Source: Wolfiporia cocos
Taxonomy: Eukaryota > Basidiomycota > Agaricomycetes > Polyporales > Phaeolaceae
Direction of reading: 5' to 3'
DNA: 64,000 bases
NCBI GenBank assembly: GCA_029448655.1
Contig: JACCLO010000014.1
Coordinates: 806,001-870,000, forward strand
In this document: piece after piece, positions 22,981-34,326 of the stretch
How the letters are laid out: the number at the start of each line of letters is the position of its first letter
How positions within the stretch are numbered: position 1 is the first letter of the stretch
Position numbers and translations under genes: made by a program
Notes under the pieces: generated by a model
Databases searched by the model: none
What the model was told of the DNA's origin: nothing
Seen by the model: only the letters and a program-made list of their open reading frames with translations

Positions 22981-23129
22981 GAGTCCTTGCTTAAGGCAGA
23001 GATGCCGAAATTGCAGGAGCGGGGGGGGGGGGGTGCTGCGGTGAGTGGTACATTTCGACAAATGCGCCATCTCATAATTACGCCTGCCGCTCTACAGTAC
23101 TCGCGTGGATGCGTTTCTGCAACTCTGGA

Positions 23130-23731
23130 ATGAAGACTGTATCTGAACTCGCGATGGCCCTCGCTTCGCATCCCGGCCCCACCGATGCCCACGAACCTCG
23201 ATCTCATGACTGTCCAATTTTGATTGCGAAGCACACACCCAGCTCCATTCAGCATTCTCCAATGTACATCATCCCTGTCGCCACATGTCTATATCCCTAT
23301 CCCAGTCTTTTAGCTCTCAAATTTTTCCGAATCTCTAGGTCAACAAACAACCATGCCTTTATGCACTCTGCTGTGGGGCGCCCCTCCGCCTCGTCGACGT
23401 GCTCCGTCGTGAATGCGCTATCCAGATTGCAGCTCCAGTCGGCTACGGGCTCAGATACAGACGCACAGATCAGGCATTGCGCCTATGAAAACATGGTAGC
23501 TGACTCGAATCTGCGAAGAATGGGCGATGAAGAAGTGTACCGACAGTCTGCTATGTTCCCCGGTGTTGTGGACATGGAAAGTGATGAGAGAGATCAGGGT
23601 CTGTCCTGACGCGCGCAGCAGGGGTCAGGCAGGAAATGTACCACCGTAATCATGTAGTACGACGATAGGTCATGTCGTCTGACGCACATGTATCGGCCGT
23701 GTAGGCGGATAGTACTCAATATAGTGATTGG
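23130..23731 (+). repeat. Block C, downstream flank of F-box copy 2
   Basis: Degenerate copy of the sequence found after the other F-box copies (27.1-27.5, 34.1-35.6 and 46.85-47.3 kb). Shared landmarks are a cattccc...ccacatg(t/c)c stretch and a gcattgcgcc motif preceded by an ACG-rich run. No protein is supported. Confidence 0.55.
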
Positions 23732-24006
23732 TCTGTCGAAATTCATAGGAAGGCGCCCGCTCGTGAGGCTACGCGCTCCCTTTCGGACTCCAGGGACTTC
23801 GTCTGGATGGGTTACAAACGCACGGTGTAGGTACGTACAATCCGTCCCATTTTATACTAACGGTGACTCATCTACCCGTACCGCCCCGATTATCAGCCCC
23901 CCGACTCCCGCCGCGCCCGCCATTTCCGCCTTGGTGCACTATTGACTCCGATCGATGTGCGACTCCGATCGCACCATCGCGCGCCGAGCGCGTCGACTTC
24001 CAACAT
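23732..24006 (+). repeat. Right inverted arm flanking an F-box fragment
   Basis: Inverted partner of 21896-22153 (see that entry). Together with it, this arm encloses copy 2 and its block C, about 1.58 kb. Confidence 0.8.
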
Positions 24007-24204
24007 GGTCTTCATTAGCCATGAACTAATTCCCCGTCAGTCGGCTACCGCAGCTCTGTCATGTGCATCAGGCCCGTTTTTCGGACATGTGGGTGGCTGG
24101 ATGGCGTTGTCAAGACGTGCTAGTATATGAATGGATGAGAAGATTCACTGGCCATTTGGCTTGGTGCCTACGTTCACTGGTCTCAACAACACCAAGTCTC
24201 AACC

Positions 24205-24577
24205 ACGCCGATACAAGAGCATTGAAGATGGACAGAACTGATGTCGCGGAGCAAAATACCCTGGAAGTTACAGCCGCGCCGGCCAGAGAGGACAGTCAGC
24301 TCTATCTAGACACATCAAATGCGACAGAAGGCGCAGGGAACCGTCGTGAAGCTCGATATGACTCCCCCTCAATGCTTCAGGAGGAAGCATAAGATCTTGG
24401 CATCATCGAACAAACCACGCGAGAGAAGTCTGCAGTGAGCAGTGGGGTGGGAGGAGAGGACGTAACAAGGGGGGAGAACACATTGGTGAGAGATAGGAAA
24501 GGAACACGGTAGAGACACATCGGCCGCGTCCCGGGCGCTCTGGACCCAGCGCTGGCGGAGAGCGACTCATACACGCC
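24205..24577 (+). pseudogene. F-box gene 5' fragment (exon 1 and start of exon 2)
   Basis: Matches exon 1 of the intact F-box copies (TLEVTAAPAREDSQL..., then a gaagcataagatcttgg stretch) and continues into CATCGGCCGCGTCCCGGGCG of exon 2. It stops abruptly near 24577, where block A begins. It lacks the F-box itself and has in-frame stops, so it is a relic of an extra unit. Confidence 0.65.
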
Positions 24578-25231
24578 AGACACAACTGTATTCCTATTTC
24601 ATCTCCATCACCACCGGCACCGCCCTGAGTGCCTGCAAAGGGCCACTTCTCGCGCAAAGGCTGTACTGCGGGATTGGCGTTCAAATGGGTTGTATGTCTA
24701 ATCTGCATGCTCAATGGATCAATGTTACCTCGAGCGTGGACTCGGAGGGATCGCCCACAAGGCTTTGATAAGGCATAAATGGCTATGGCGCTTATGTGGT
24801 CTATCGCCGCGGGGTCTCCTGCGCGGGAGGATAGCAGATAGAGTATACGAGCTTGGCATGGGAGAGGCACTGTGGCTGACCGCAAATGCTCGCGAGTTGC
24901 CTTCTTGTCTCGAGAGGCAAAACATCAGCGTATTCCTGCATTCAAGGAGTAGAGATAAGGGCAGGAAAGGTACCGCTATGATTGCCAATGCCAATATGTC
25001 ATGTCTTCTGGCGCTCATCATTGCTCCTGTCGATCAACCGCACTCAATGCCGTGATTAGCCTACATTCCTCACTGCCAGACCTGTGGTGAGGGAAACAAA
25101 AGTAGTACGATGCTGTGCACACGGTCCGTTTATCGTAAATGTAGTTGGCTGTGGGCACCGCCATGATGTCCCGGTATATGAACGAATGGGAAGATTCACG
25201 AGACCATTTTGCTTGATTCAATCCTGCCGTC
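24578..25231 (+). repeat. Blocks A and B upstream of F-box copy 3
   Basis: Block A (24578-25060) also occurs at about 28490-28920, 40370-40750 and 44240-44830. Landmarks are CTGCAAAGGGCC, CTTCTCGCGCA, AATGCTCGCGAGT and GTCATGTCTTCTGGCG. Block B (25085-25230) has the landmarks GGTATATGAACGAATGGGAAG and CAATCCTGCC; it also occurs at about 24090, 28960, 40790 and 44890. Because block B always sits just before the F-box start, it probably carries that promoter. Confidence 0.6.
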
Positions 25232-27067
25232 ATGGGTCGCGACAGCTCCAATCCCCAATCACGCCGAAACAAGAGAAAGATGGCCAAAGCAGATACCGCA
25301 AGGAGACGCACCCTGGAAGCCACCGCGCCGGTCAGAGAGGATTGTCAAGACCATTTACACACGATAAAGGCGACAGAAGGAGCAGGGAAAGGGAAAGAAG
25401 TTCGAAGCGCTCCGTCCGCAGCGCTGCAACAGGAAGCACAAAATCTTGGTGCCATCGAACACATCACGCGAGAGAAGTCTGAGGCGAGAAGTGAGGTTGA
25501 ACCAAGGATAGAGAACATGCTGGAGAGGCTTGGGGAAACACGGGAAGTCAAAAGTGAGAGATCTACACCCCAGAGAGACGACTGAAGGACAGATGCAGAT
25601 CCAGAGCCCGGGTGGAGCCATATCGGACGCGTCCCAGGGCCGAAGGAGAGAGATCCGCCCTCGAGAAGGCCGCTACAGCTCCCAACTGAGGTCTGCGAGC
25701 GTATCATCGACTGGCAGTGGAATGACCGTCGGATGCTGCAGAGATGCGCACGTGTGTGCAAGGCGTGGATGCCGAGGTGTCGGTATCAGATGCAGCGGCA
25801 TGTCGTTCTGCGGGATCGGAGCCAGGTCCAAGGACATGCGAGGCGAGCGCGGGCACAGCCACATCTCCTCTCGCAAGCGAGATCGATCTGGGTGGGGGGT
25901 GGAGCGCAAAAAGACGAGCGTGCGCCAATTCCGCACCTGGGCACATTCGCCATCATGGGTGCGGCGAAGATGCCACTCGTGTGGCGCCTTGACATTGTGG
26001 CTGCAATTTGGAAGCGGAGCGACTTCCATCCGCTCGTCTTCGTCCACCTCTCCGCTTTTACTTCTCTCACGACGCTCGGGCTGAATGACGTCACGTTCCC
26101 GAAGGTGCGCGAGTTTGGGCGTCTCGTCTGCGCGCTCCCAAGCCTTGTCCGCCTCAGATGCCAGAATGTGCTATTCACGAGCACGGCCCCCTGCGCGAGC
26201 CTTGCAATTACACGCTGTCCACCCTCTGTGAGGCTGACCGACCTCATGATCTCCGACGACGACGAGACTTCCTCCAATATTGAAGCCAACACGGCTCTGA
26301 TTGGGCACCTGTGCGCCGCGGGAGTGGTCGCTGACCTCCAGGGACTCGAGTTCTGTGCCGTGGCATCCTCTGACAGCAGGTATCTGGAAGTTTATAGAGA
26401 GTCCCTGCATGAGCTATTCAAGCAGTGCAGCCGGTCTCTCCGCAAATTGAAACTCATCCCAGCTTTAAATCCGAGCAAGGATGTTCAGACAGATGCAATC
26501 TCTGATACAATCGGTAGGATTAAAATATAACCTCCACCCGCTGCGTATATGCACGCCTGATGCGTACTTGCAATAGCATCTGTATTCGATCTCACCTGTT
26601 GCGGCAACCTGGAGACAGTTGCCTTGGAAGCCGCCTCGAACTTCGAGGAGGTCGGATATGCCTGGATGCGCCGTGTCCTTGAGTCCAACGTTTCGAAGAA
26701 GCTGCGTGAGGTTTTCATTGTCGTGGACCGGCCTCGCTATAGCGAGAATGCTGAGGAAAACCTACAAAGGACTGTATCCGCTCTCAGGAAGGACATGTGT
26801 CCTCAACTCGACCAGCTGTTCTCCAACAAGGATTACGAGAAACTCCACCATGTTGACTTTGTGCCCCTGACTCACCCTGATCGATCCATACCGGATGCAA
26901 CTCGGTGGTCAACCCTGCTCAAGGCGGACATGCCAAAATTGGATGAGCGAGAGGTCTTGGGGTGAGTGGGTGCCTTTGATGAATGTGCCGTCTCATGAAT
27001 TTGTATAACATTCTGTAGGACTCGTGTTGATGTTTTCCTAGCACTCTTCCATGAAGACTCCCTTTGA
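25232..27067 (+). CDS. F-box protein (copy 3), intact reading frame
   Basis: Exons 25232-25553, 25605-26513, 26577-26961 and 27019-27067, giving 554 aa with consistent phases. The N-terminus is basic (MGRDSSNPQSRRNKRKMAK). A basidiomycete-type F-box starts around residue 125 (LQLPTEVCERIIDWQWN, RCARVCKAWMPRCRYQMQRH) and is followed by an LRR-like body (DFHPLVFVHLSAFTSLTTLG, FGRLVCALPSLVRLRCQNVL). The family would act as a substrate adaptor of SCF ubiquitin ligases, with the body binding the target (established for the class; the target is unknown here). Intron 1 removes a TGA that would otherwise separate the two halves, and this intron is conserved in the other copies. The gene sits in a tandem array with many dead relatives. 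Confidence 0.8.
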
Positions 27068-27600
27068 GTTCGTACGGCCTGTCTATTCGCACTCGCGGCT
27101 TTGTGTATGCGAGTGCACCCCAGTCATATGAATTTCTGGCTTGATCGCAAGGCTCGCGCGCAATTCCCTTCAGTACCCTCCAATGTGCATCATTCCCATT
27201 TATACATGTCTATCTCCTTCTCAGGCCACCCATCATTCAAGTATCTTTGGTTCACTATCTACTCGCGATCGTGTACTCCGTCACGGAGCACCCCGACGCT
27301 TGATCGACTCACTCTAGAGTAAATGGGATATATTAAATGCAGAGCTCATCGGTCGCACGTACGAGCACACGGATCTAGTGTTGCGCCTCAGATGTTCTGG
27401 GTGCCAACTAAAGTTCATGGACGCGATTTGGTCGCATACCGACCGTCTATACTGCCCCCTGGAGTCGTACGTGTGGCGGATGATGAGGACGACAAAGCAT
27501 CGGACGCACATCCTGACACTCAGGCGACAATGAACATCAACTCATGCTGTACGTATCATGCGCTAGTTTGGACCCAATACAAGCTTCCAGCCGTAATGCA
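27068..27600 (+). repeat. Block C, downstream flank of F-box copy 3
   Basis: Shares CACGGAGCACCCC-GACGCTTGAT, CTCATCGGTCGCACGTACG, GTGTTGCGCCTCA and ACCGACCGTCTATA with the flanks at 35.28-35.6 and 46.9-47.3 kb. Likely 3' UTR and spacer of the duplicated unit. No gene seen. Confidence 0.6.
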
Positions 27601-28480
27601 ATAACCATTGCGCCAAAAGGGCACAACGCCAACTCTGTTGGCATCGGTGGGTCTCAGTACTTAAGCTATTACGGCACATGGTCATGACATGGTCGTGACA
27701 GTACGACGGCAAAGCTCTCTGTACATCTACAGCGCTTCGATTTGCGACACTGACGCACGAGAGTATATTCTGAATTATTTCTACATTGGCGCTACGATTC
27801 CCTGCGCCACTGCCTCTCGGTGACGGGACTTGCACACACTTTACCTGTTATTCTTACGCCCCTCATGGACCTTCACTCTCGTCGATGCCTATAATGAGAC
27901 AGGCTCGAATTCACTTTCGCGCTAGAGCGTCGGCAAGCGACTACTGCTACTCCTTGTTCGAAGGTTGTATGCTTGATATGGTGTTGGAGATTGGGTCGCT
28001 TCACACTGGCAAGGACGACATGAGGTGACAATAGCGGGAGCATTTGTGTTCTCTCCTCTTATCTCTGTGACTTTGAGGCTTGACGGTGTTATCACAGCCA
28101 CACCGACAAACGCTCTCAGGTGATTTGGAGACGGATACCCTTTGTGCGATCTCCACGCACTGTCTGATCGCGGTCAACTCTGCGTTCGCGTCCATGAATG
28201 GGCGACCTACTTGGCGTTGTGACCCCTTTGCTGCTCCATGGTGTTGATGAATCTGCAAAAGTGTGCGAAGGACGCCTCGACTGTCAAAAGCCCTGATCCT
28301 TACATTCAGATTGCGACCTTCGTCAATCAATAAAATGATGTTACAAAGCTTATACAAGATACGTTCGATATCTTCTACACCCCTACACCACATACAATGC
28401 ACACCTCGCAGTCGTTCCGTGGTACGTGTCTGTGATCACGGTCCTATACTCATCGCCGACCGTATTTTGAGACGCTGACA
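27600..28480 (-). repeat. Block D copy 1: relic of a minus-strand gene family
   Basis: Recurs at about 37.8-39.2, 41.0-42.1 and 42.1-43.1 kb. On the minus strand, homologous protein-like stretches are ERILYKLCNIILLIDEGRNL, RIRAFDSRGVLRTLLQIHQ, DANAELTAIRQCVEIAQ and SPESVCRCGCDNTVKPQSHR. The copies differ by frameshifts and stops. I cannot name the parent protein; a helical, coiled-coil-like protein is plausible. Treated as pseudogene relics within the duplicated unit. Confidence 0.55.
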
Positions 28481-29130
28481 CTGCTCCGAGCACCTGCCGA
28501 ACGACCACTTCTCACGCAGAGTCTCCACATCGGCGTTTAAATCAACTTCGGTCGTCTACGAATGGATCAACAATACCTTTCGCACTGAGGAAGGTGATGT
28601 ACACAAGGAGGACGTTCGCATCAGATCTGATACACTGCCCGCGTGATGCATCGTTGCGAGGCGTGTGGGGTGCTCAGTCCGAGGTCTCTACACTGATAGC
28701 GGAAAGCGTGTACGACACGTTCACAACTGTGGTTGACTGCGAGTGCTCGCGAGCTGCCTTCGCGTCTCAAGATGCAAAACTCCAGCACACGCATGATATT
28801 GACGGAGTAGATATAAAGGCAGAGAACGCACCACTGCGATCATCAACAGCGATACGTCTTGTCATCTGGTATTCGTGCATCGCTCCTGTCGATGAACCGA
28901 GCTCGATGTCGTGATAACCTCCATTTATAACTGCTCGCTGCTAGGCTGGGCAGATGAAAGAAGCATCGTACTGTGCGCTCTGCCCATACTCTGTACGTGT
29001 GGCTGGCTGTGCGATGCTGTGAGGACGTCCTGGTATATGAACGGTTGGACAGATTTATGAAGGCCATATTCTGCTTGACTCCAATTCTGCCAACATAGCT
29101 TGCTACAACACCAACCCACAATCACGCCGA
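28480..29130 (+). repeat. Blocks A and B upstream of F-box copy 4
   Basis: Degenerate copy of the 24.58-25.23 kb region: AGTGCTCGCGAGCTGCCTTC, then GGTATATGAACGGTTGG and CTTGACTCCAATTCTGCC. Confidence 0.55.
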
Positions 29131-29224
29131 AATATGAGGAAGATGGCGATGGCCAAAGCAAATGCCGCGAAGCGATGCACCCAGGAAGCTGCCACCGTGC
29201 CGATTAGAGGGGATACTCTGTCAG

Positions 29225-30107
29225 GATTTAGAACCAGTTATAACAAAACCAACCCAGTACATATCGAATACGGTTCAACCCAAAACTGCCCAGTCTCACC
29301 CAAACCCCACGACAGTCGCACATCGGCATCGTAATATGCCAGAGATCTGCTATAACATCCATCAATATCACATCGCACACAGAAGCCCTATAAAACACCC
29401 TAATAAACCCAGTAACACGATGACACCACAAGGCGATATTTAAATACGAAGGTTCTACAAACTCCTGATCTACGTAGAGACATACAAAGCCAAAAACTAC
29501 ACAGAGATCCAAGATTGCTTCTTTCATATTTACATTTCACATAGAACTACTTCCGAGAAGATCAGAATCACAACCATGATCTGGAAGTATTCATTTAACC
29601 CTAATAACCAAATATCAATATAAGCGCCACATATCGCAGATCCCCATATATAGTATGTACACAGAAACTCTAAACTAGTCTAACACAGACTTTCGGTCAG
29701 ACCTACAACCCATTCGCCATATAACCATTACCAATATACAAGACACACAGCAATAAATGGCAGAGACACATATATATACCACAGTAGCCCGTCATTGTAC
29801 CTCAACTTCGGTTTTATCAATTCCTTGCCATTCTACTGTGCAAGAGTAAAGCAGAGAGCCCATCCTACTCCAAACAATCACACTTGTCCAGTACTCGCTG
29901 CTCGACAGTCACACACATCTCTACACTTAGTATTCCATTGCTGGGCAAAATTCAACACATTCTACACTAGGGCAATAAAGCAATATCCGAATATCTGACC
30001 AGTATTCAACCGCTAGCACAGCATACGGAATTGTGGTACACCCGGTGATATCTCTCAAATACTCATCAATGACACACATCAGAATTATCAGTACTACTAA
30101 CCAGTGA
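29225..30107. mobile_element. AT-rich insertion in exon 1 of F-box copy 4, type unknown
   Basis: About 880 bp with no similarity to the other F-box copies, at the point where exon 1 should continue. AT-rich, no long frame, no terminal repeat that I can define. The borders are approximate. It could be a degraded retroelement fragment or filler DNA at a deletion. Confidence 0.5.
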
Positions 30108-31267
30108 CTCGTCCTCGGTGCTGCAGAAGGAAGCACAGGATCATCATGCCATCAAACAAACGATGTGAGAGAACTCTGTGGTGAGAAGTGGGGTAGAGGG
30201 AGAGTCCACACCAAGCAGAAAAGCACTCGGGAGAGCACTGAGAAAGCACAGGAAGTCAAATGTGAGCCATCTGTACCCTAGAGAGACGACTGAAGGATAG
30301 ATGGAGATACAGAGCTTGGGTGGAGACACATTGGACACGTCCCAGGCACACTGGACCCAGCGCTGATGGGGAGAGATCTGTCCTCAAAGACACCGCCGCA
30401 GCTCCCAACGGAGGTCTGCGAGCACATCATTGACTGGCTGTGGGAATATACTTGAATGCTGTGGAGATGTGCCCTTGTGTGCAAGGCATGGACACTGAGG
30501 TGTCGATACCAGATGCAGCGGAACGTCACCCTATCCAATCGGAGCCATGTCCAAGGACATGCAAGGCGAGCACAGGCACAGCTACATCTCCTCCTGCAGG
30601 CCAGATCGGTCTCTGTGTGGGCTGAAGCAAAAAAAGGCGAACGGGTGCCGATTCCACACCTAGGTACATTCACCATGATGGCTGCCGCGAAGCTGCCCCT
30701 CATGAGGCCTCATGTGGTGTCTTGACATCCTGGATGTGATCTGGAAGCTGAGAGACTTCCATCTGCTCATCTTCGTCCACCTCTCCGTATTCTCCTCTGT
30801 CACGATGCTTCGACTGTATGACATCACGTTCCTGAAGGTGCACGAGTTTGGGCATCTCGTCTGTGCACTCCCAAGCCTCATCTGCCTCAAGTGCTACAAT
30901 ATGCTATTCACGAGCATGGCCCCCTGTGCGGGTCTTGCAATCACGTGCTGTCCACCCTCTGTGAGACTGACCAACCTGGTGATTTCCTCCTTCGAGGAGA
31001 CTTCCTCTTGTCACACACCAATTTCAAGCCTTTAGACACAATACCTTTTTCGACCATCGAGATTACCCCCGAGGCTGGAAACCTGATGCCTCAGCTAGAT
31101 CCAAGCCCTACATACACATCACCACGGGCACTAGCTAACAGCATCACCAGTCACACCTAATACCCCTAGTCCCAGACCACATGTCCAGTCCAGTACAAAG
31201 CCAACAGCAGTCACATGACCTCAACCAAATACGATGAGCCCAGTAGCACCTAACCTAACCAAACCCC

Positions 31268-31578
31268 TGACACAAGCAACAACTCAAGCAACTACTCAGG
31301 GGAATAGAACTTGCTCAAAGGCGTATTCCTGATCTGAGGCTACTCAAGGCATATAAGGCCAAGACGAGTCTGGGGTGCTACCCTGCTCGTTGGCCAGTAT
31401 ATATGCTATTCTACTGTTTGTACATGTTTGGCTGCTGTATAGTTATTACATAAGCTGATAGTCCATTACAATGTAGGTAACCCTATCATGGGTGTAGGTA
31501 CATGGCACAGAGTGTCCGGGGGTCTGGCAACATGTGATAGAGTGTCCGGGGTCTTGGCACGTGACTGCATAGGTGACA
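31268..31578 (-). mobile_element. LTR-like sequence, minus orientation
   Basis: About 311 bp. The reverse complement starts TGTCACC and ends GCTTGTGTCA. It matches 32338-32654 in inverted orientation over most of its length, with shared stretches CCAAGACGAGTCTGGGGTGCT and GTATATATGCT. No target duplication seen. Confidence 0.6.
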
Positions 31579-32102
31579 CGGTAATCCGTGCATACCGTGC
31601 AGCGGGGATCTCCCCCATATATCCTATCCCAAAGGGAGAACAGGAGTTGTCGAGATGTTGACGATGACCCTGCCAGTCACAAGAGGGGGCTGCCATCCAT
31701 TGTCGAAGACACTAGTCGCTGGGCCCCAGACTAGCAGTGGTGAGAGGAGGAGTTGTCGCCATCACGCAGCACACAGTAGAGAGGATGACCAGGGGACACG
31801 CCCCCTAGGCCGAGAAGACTGAGTCTGAGGTGTTAACCTCAGAGCTACCTAGTATATATACATGTAGGCCGCTACACTACAACTACTCATTGTACCCTAA
31901 AGTACTGGTCCATGCACAGTGTGACTACAGAGGTAACATAGGTAACTAAGAGACCATCAGTACAGTCACAATGTCAGTAATGCGGGCTAGTGCCAGCAAC
32001 CTGCATGTGCACTAGCCACAGCAGCTATCTAATCTAATCAGCTGGATGCATGAATATTCTGTGAAACAGAGGAATGAACATCACATATATTTTCTTGTGA
32101 CA

Positions 32103-32347
32103 ATAGGTGTGCACTTAGATAAGATAAGGGTTTAGGCTCTAGTCACTAGTCGTTGGCTAGGCGAAAGAAATTGGCTTGTGACAACCCCTGCTACTTGGAC
32201 CACACCTCATCTAGTCACGACCACCCAGACTCATGGCTAGGACTACGTCCACCCAACCAACTGAACCCTACGTGTCACAAGCCGATTTTCTCCAACTAGC
32301 TTGCGACTAGAGACAACCCTTATCTTATCTAAGCGCCCGCCTATGCA
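32103..32347. repeat. Small foldback (MITE-like), about 245 bp
   Basis: Inverted arms of about 80 bp: the left reads ATAGGTGTGCACTTAGATAA and continues GATAAGGGTT; the right is the complement (AACCCTTATCTTATCTAAGCG). Both arms end in a TTGTGACA/TGTCACAA core near the loop. It abuts the start of the LTR-like sequence at 32338, so it probably inserted there. Confidence 0.65.
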
Positions 32348-32654
32348 TCACGTGCAAGGACCCCGAACACCCCACACGTGCCTACACAGACCCCGGACAC
32401 CCTTAATGTGGCTCTACACCTACGATAGGGTTTACCATACTCTTAAAACGGTCTATCAGCTTACGTAATACTGTATAGTAGCCAAATATGTACAAACAGC
32501 CTACGAGCATATATACCAGCCAGACGAGCAGGGAGCACCCCAGACTCGTCTTGGCCTTTGTTGCCTTGAGTAGCCTCAGACTAGCAATACACTTTCACGC
32601 GAGTAATATTGCCCTGAGTAGTTGCTTGAGATAGCGCTTGTGTCACTACGCCTC
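32338..32654 (+). mobile_element. LTR-like sequence, plus orientation
   Basis: Inverted partner of 31268-31578. It has a promoter-like GCATATATACC at about 32507 followed by CCCCAGACTCGTCTTGGCC, and ends GCTTGTGTCA. A related but diverged R-like segment occurs at 33230-33260 (CCTCAGACTTGTCTTGGCC). Confidence 0.6.
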
Positions 32655-34089
32655 CCATCTCCACAAACCACAGCCATTACCGGCTATACGGTCATTACTG
32701 ACCATGGACTCGTGCCATTACTGGCACGGACTATGTACAATATGGACAATGGCCCACAGGAGGCCTTAAACCCCAGCATACCCATGCAATAGCCTGTGGA
32801 GGCTCTTAACCCAGCCTTATACGACTGAGAACCCTAGCAGTCGCAAGGCGCTATGTACTGATCGCAGCTGATCATGCTCAATCACCCTATGTCATGCATG
32901 GCCTGTACTGGCCAGTCCACATTCCCGGCTAACGCCACTCCTCAGTACCAATCCCTTGGGAACCTGGACCACAGACGCCCCGATCATGGACTTAGAACCC
33001 TGCCATTACCAGTGAACCCCCGATTGACGAGAACCACTGACTCAGGCCTGATCTGCTACGTTGCTATGGACATCACTGCTCTGATGCCATTACTGGCTTA
33101 GTCACTCTGCGCCTACAGGCAATGTAGCTTAGACCAATCACACTGCGCCTACTGCCCTTACCGGCCACGCAGCATAACATGTACAAATAGGTAGAGTCTA
33201 TATAATAGCTGGACAGTCTTGAGTGAACCTCAGACTTGTCTTGGCCTCTTCAGCCTTAGATGCCCTGGACCAGGAAGGCGCCTTTGAGCGAGCCCCCTTC
33301 CCCCAGGTGTGTGTCTTAGGTTGTAGCATGTGTTGCCTCTAGTGTTGAAGCCAACATAGCACTGATTGGGCACCTATGTGCTGCAGGAGTGGTCACTGAC
33401 CTCCAGAGGTTTGAGTTCTCTGCCTGGGCATCCTCTGACAGCGAGTATCTCAAAGCTTTTAGAGAGTCCCTCTATGAGCTCTTCAAGCAGTGTAGCTGGT
33501 CTCTCCACAATGTGGGATTCTCTCTTAGTTTGCGCCGAGGCAAGGATAATCAGACAGATGCGATCTCTGATACAATTGGTACGTCCATATAATGACCTCC
33601 ACCCACTGTATATATGTGCGCCTGATTTCCACTTGTAATAGCATCTGTATTGGATCTCATGCATTGCGACAGCTTGGAGACAGTCGCTCTGGAAGCCACA
33701 AACTTCGAGGAGATTGGATATTCCTGGATGTTCCACATCCTTGAATCCAACGTATTGAAGAAGTTGTGTGAGGTCTCAATTGTCATGAATGAACCTGAAT
33801 ACAATGAGGATGCAGATGAAAACTTACAAAGGACTGTATCTGCTCTCAGGAAGGACATGTACTCTCAACTAGACAAACTGTTCTCCAACAAGGACTATGA
33901 GAAGCTCCACCATGTTGACTTTGTGTTCAAGACTCGCCCTGATCAAATCATACCAGATGCAACCCGGTGGTCAACCCTGCCCAAGGCAGAGATGCAGAAA
34001 TTGGATGAGCGAGGGGTCTTGCGGTGATTGGGTAACTTTGATAAACGCGCCGTCTCATGCTCATGCTTGCCTTTCTGCAGGACACACGT

Positions 34090-34326
34090 GGATGTTCTCC
34101 TGGACCTCTGGGACGAAGACGCTCTTTGAGCTCGTGCTGGCCCTCCCTTCACACTCCGAGTTTTGTGGATGGGGGTGAGCCTCAATCACATGGCCGCCCT
34201 CCTCGCGCACGGCTCCCTTCAGCACCCGGAATTGTGCATCAATCCTGTTTTCACATGCCCATGCCCCCTCTCCGGCCATTCCTCATCCAAGCCTCACCGC
34301 CTCTTTGGTTCAATATGTATTTGCGC
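34090..34326 (+). repeat. Block C (left part) after F-box copy 4
   Basis: Matches the 27.07-27.25 and 46.85-47.05 kb flanks (CCTCAATCACATGG, CTCTCCGGCCATTCCTCATC). Interrupted at 34327 by the MITE. Confidence 0.55.

Larger units (their letters stand above)
31009..33335 (+). mobile_element. 2.3-kb LTR-like insertion with 5-bp target duplication and nested elements
   Basis: Flanked by CCTCT on both sides (31004-31008 and 33336-33340). It begins TGTCACAC, like an LTR end, and its right end carries a TATA-type promoter (TCTATATAATAGC, about 33200) followed by R-like sequence. It has no long coding frame. Inside are two LTR-like sequences in opposite orientation and a small foldback (separate entries), so it is a nest of at least two insertion events. 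The right terminus (TGTGTTG) is not the expected CA, which suggests decay. Confidence 0.75.
29131..34090 (+). pseudogene. F-box gene copy 4, broken by two insertions, stops and a frameshift
   Basis: The order of family segments is exon 1 start (29131-29225), then about 880 bp of unrelated AT-rich DNA, exon 1 end and exon 2 (30107-31008), a 2,327-bp insertion (31009-33335), the rest of exon 2 (33336-33578), exon 3 (33642-34025) and the last exon (34081 on). An in-frame TGA lies in the F-box region (WEYT*MLWRCALVCKAW), and a frameshift follows KLPLM. Many CpG sites of the intact copies read TpG or CpA here. The 31009 insertion has the family sequence on both sides in frame (EETSS then SVEANIALIGHL), so it entered an otherwise readable exon. 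Confidence 0.85.

Noticed and set aside
27786..28028. Plus-strand small ORFs in block D
   Set aside because: The conserved similarity between block D copies lies on the minus strand; the plus frames are not conserved among copies.
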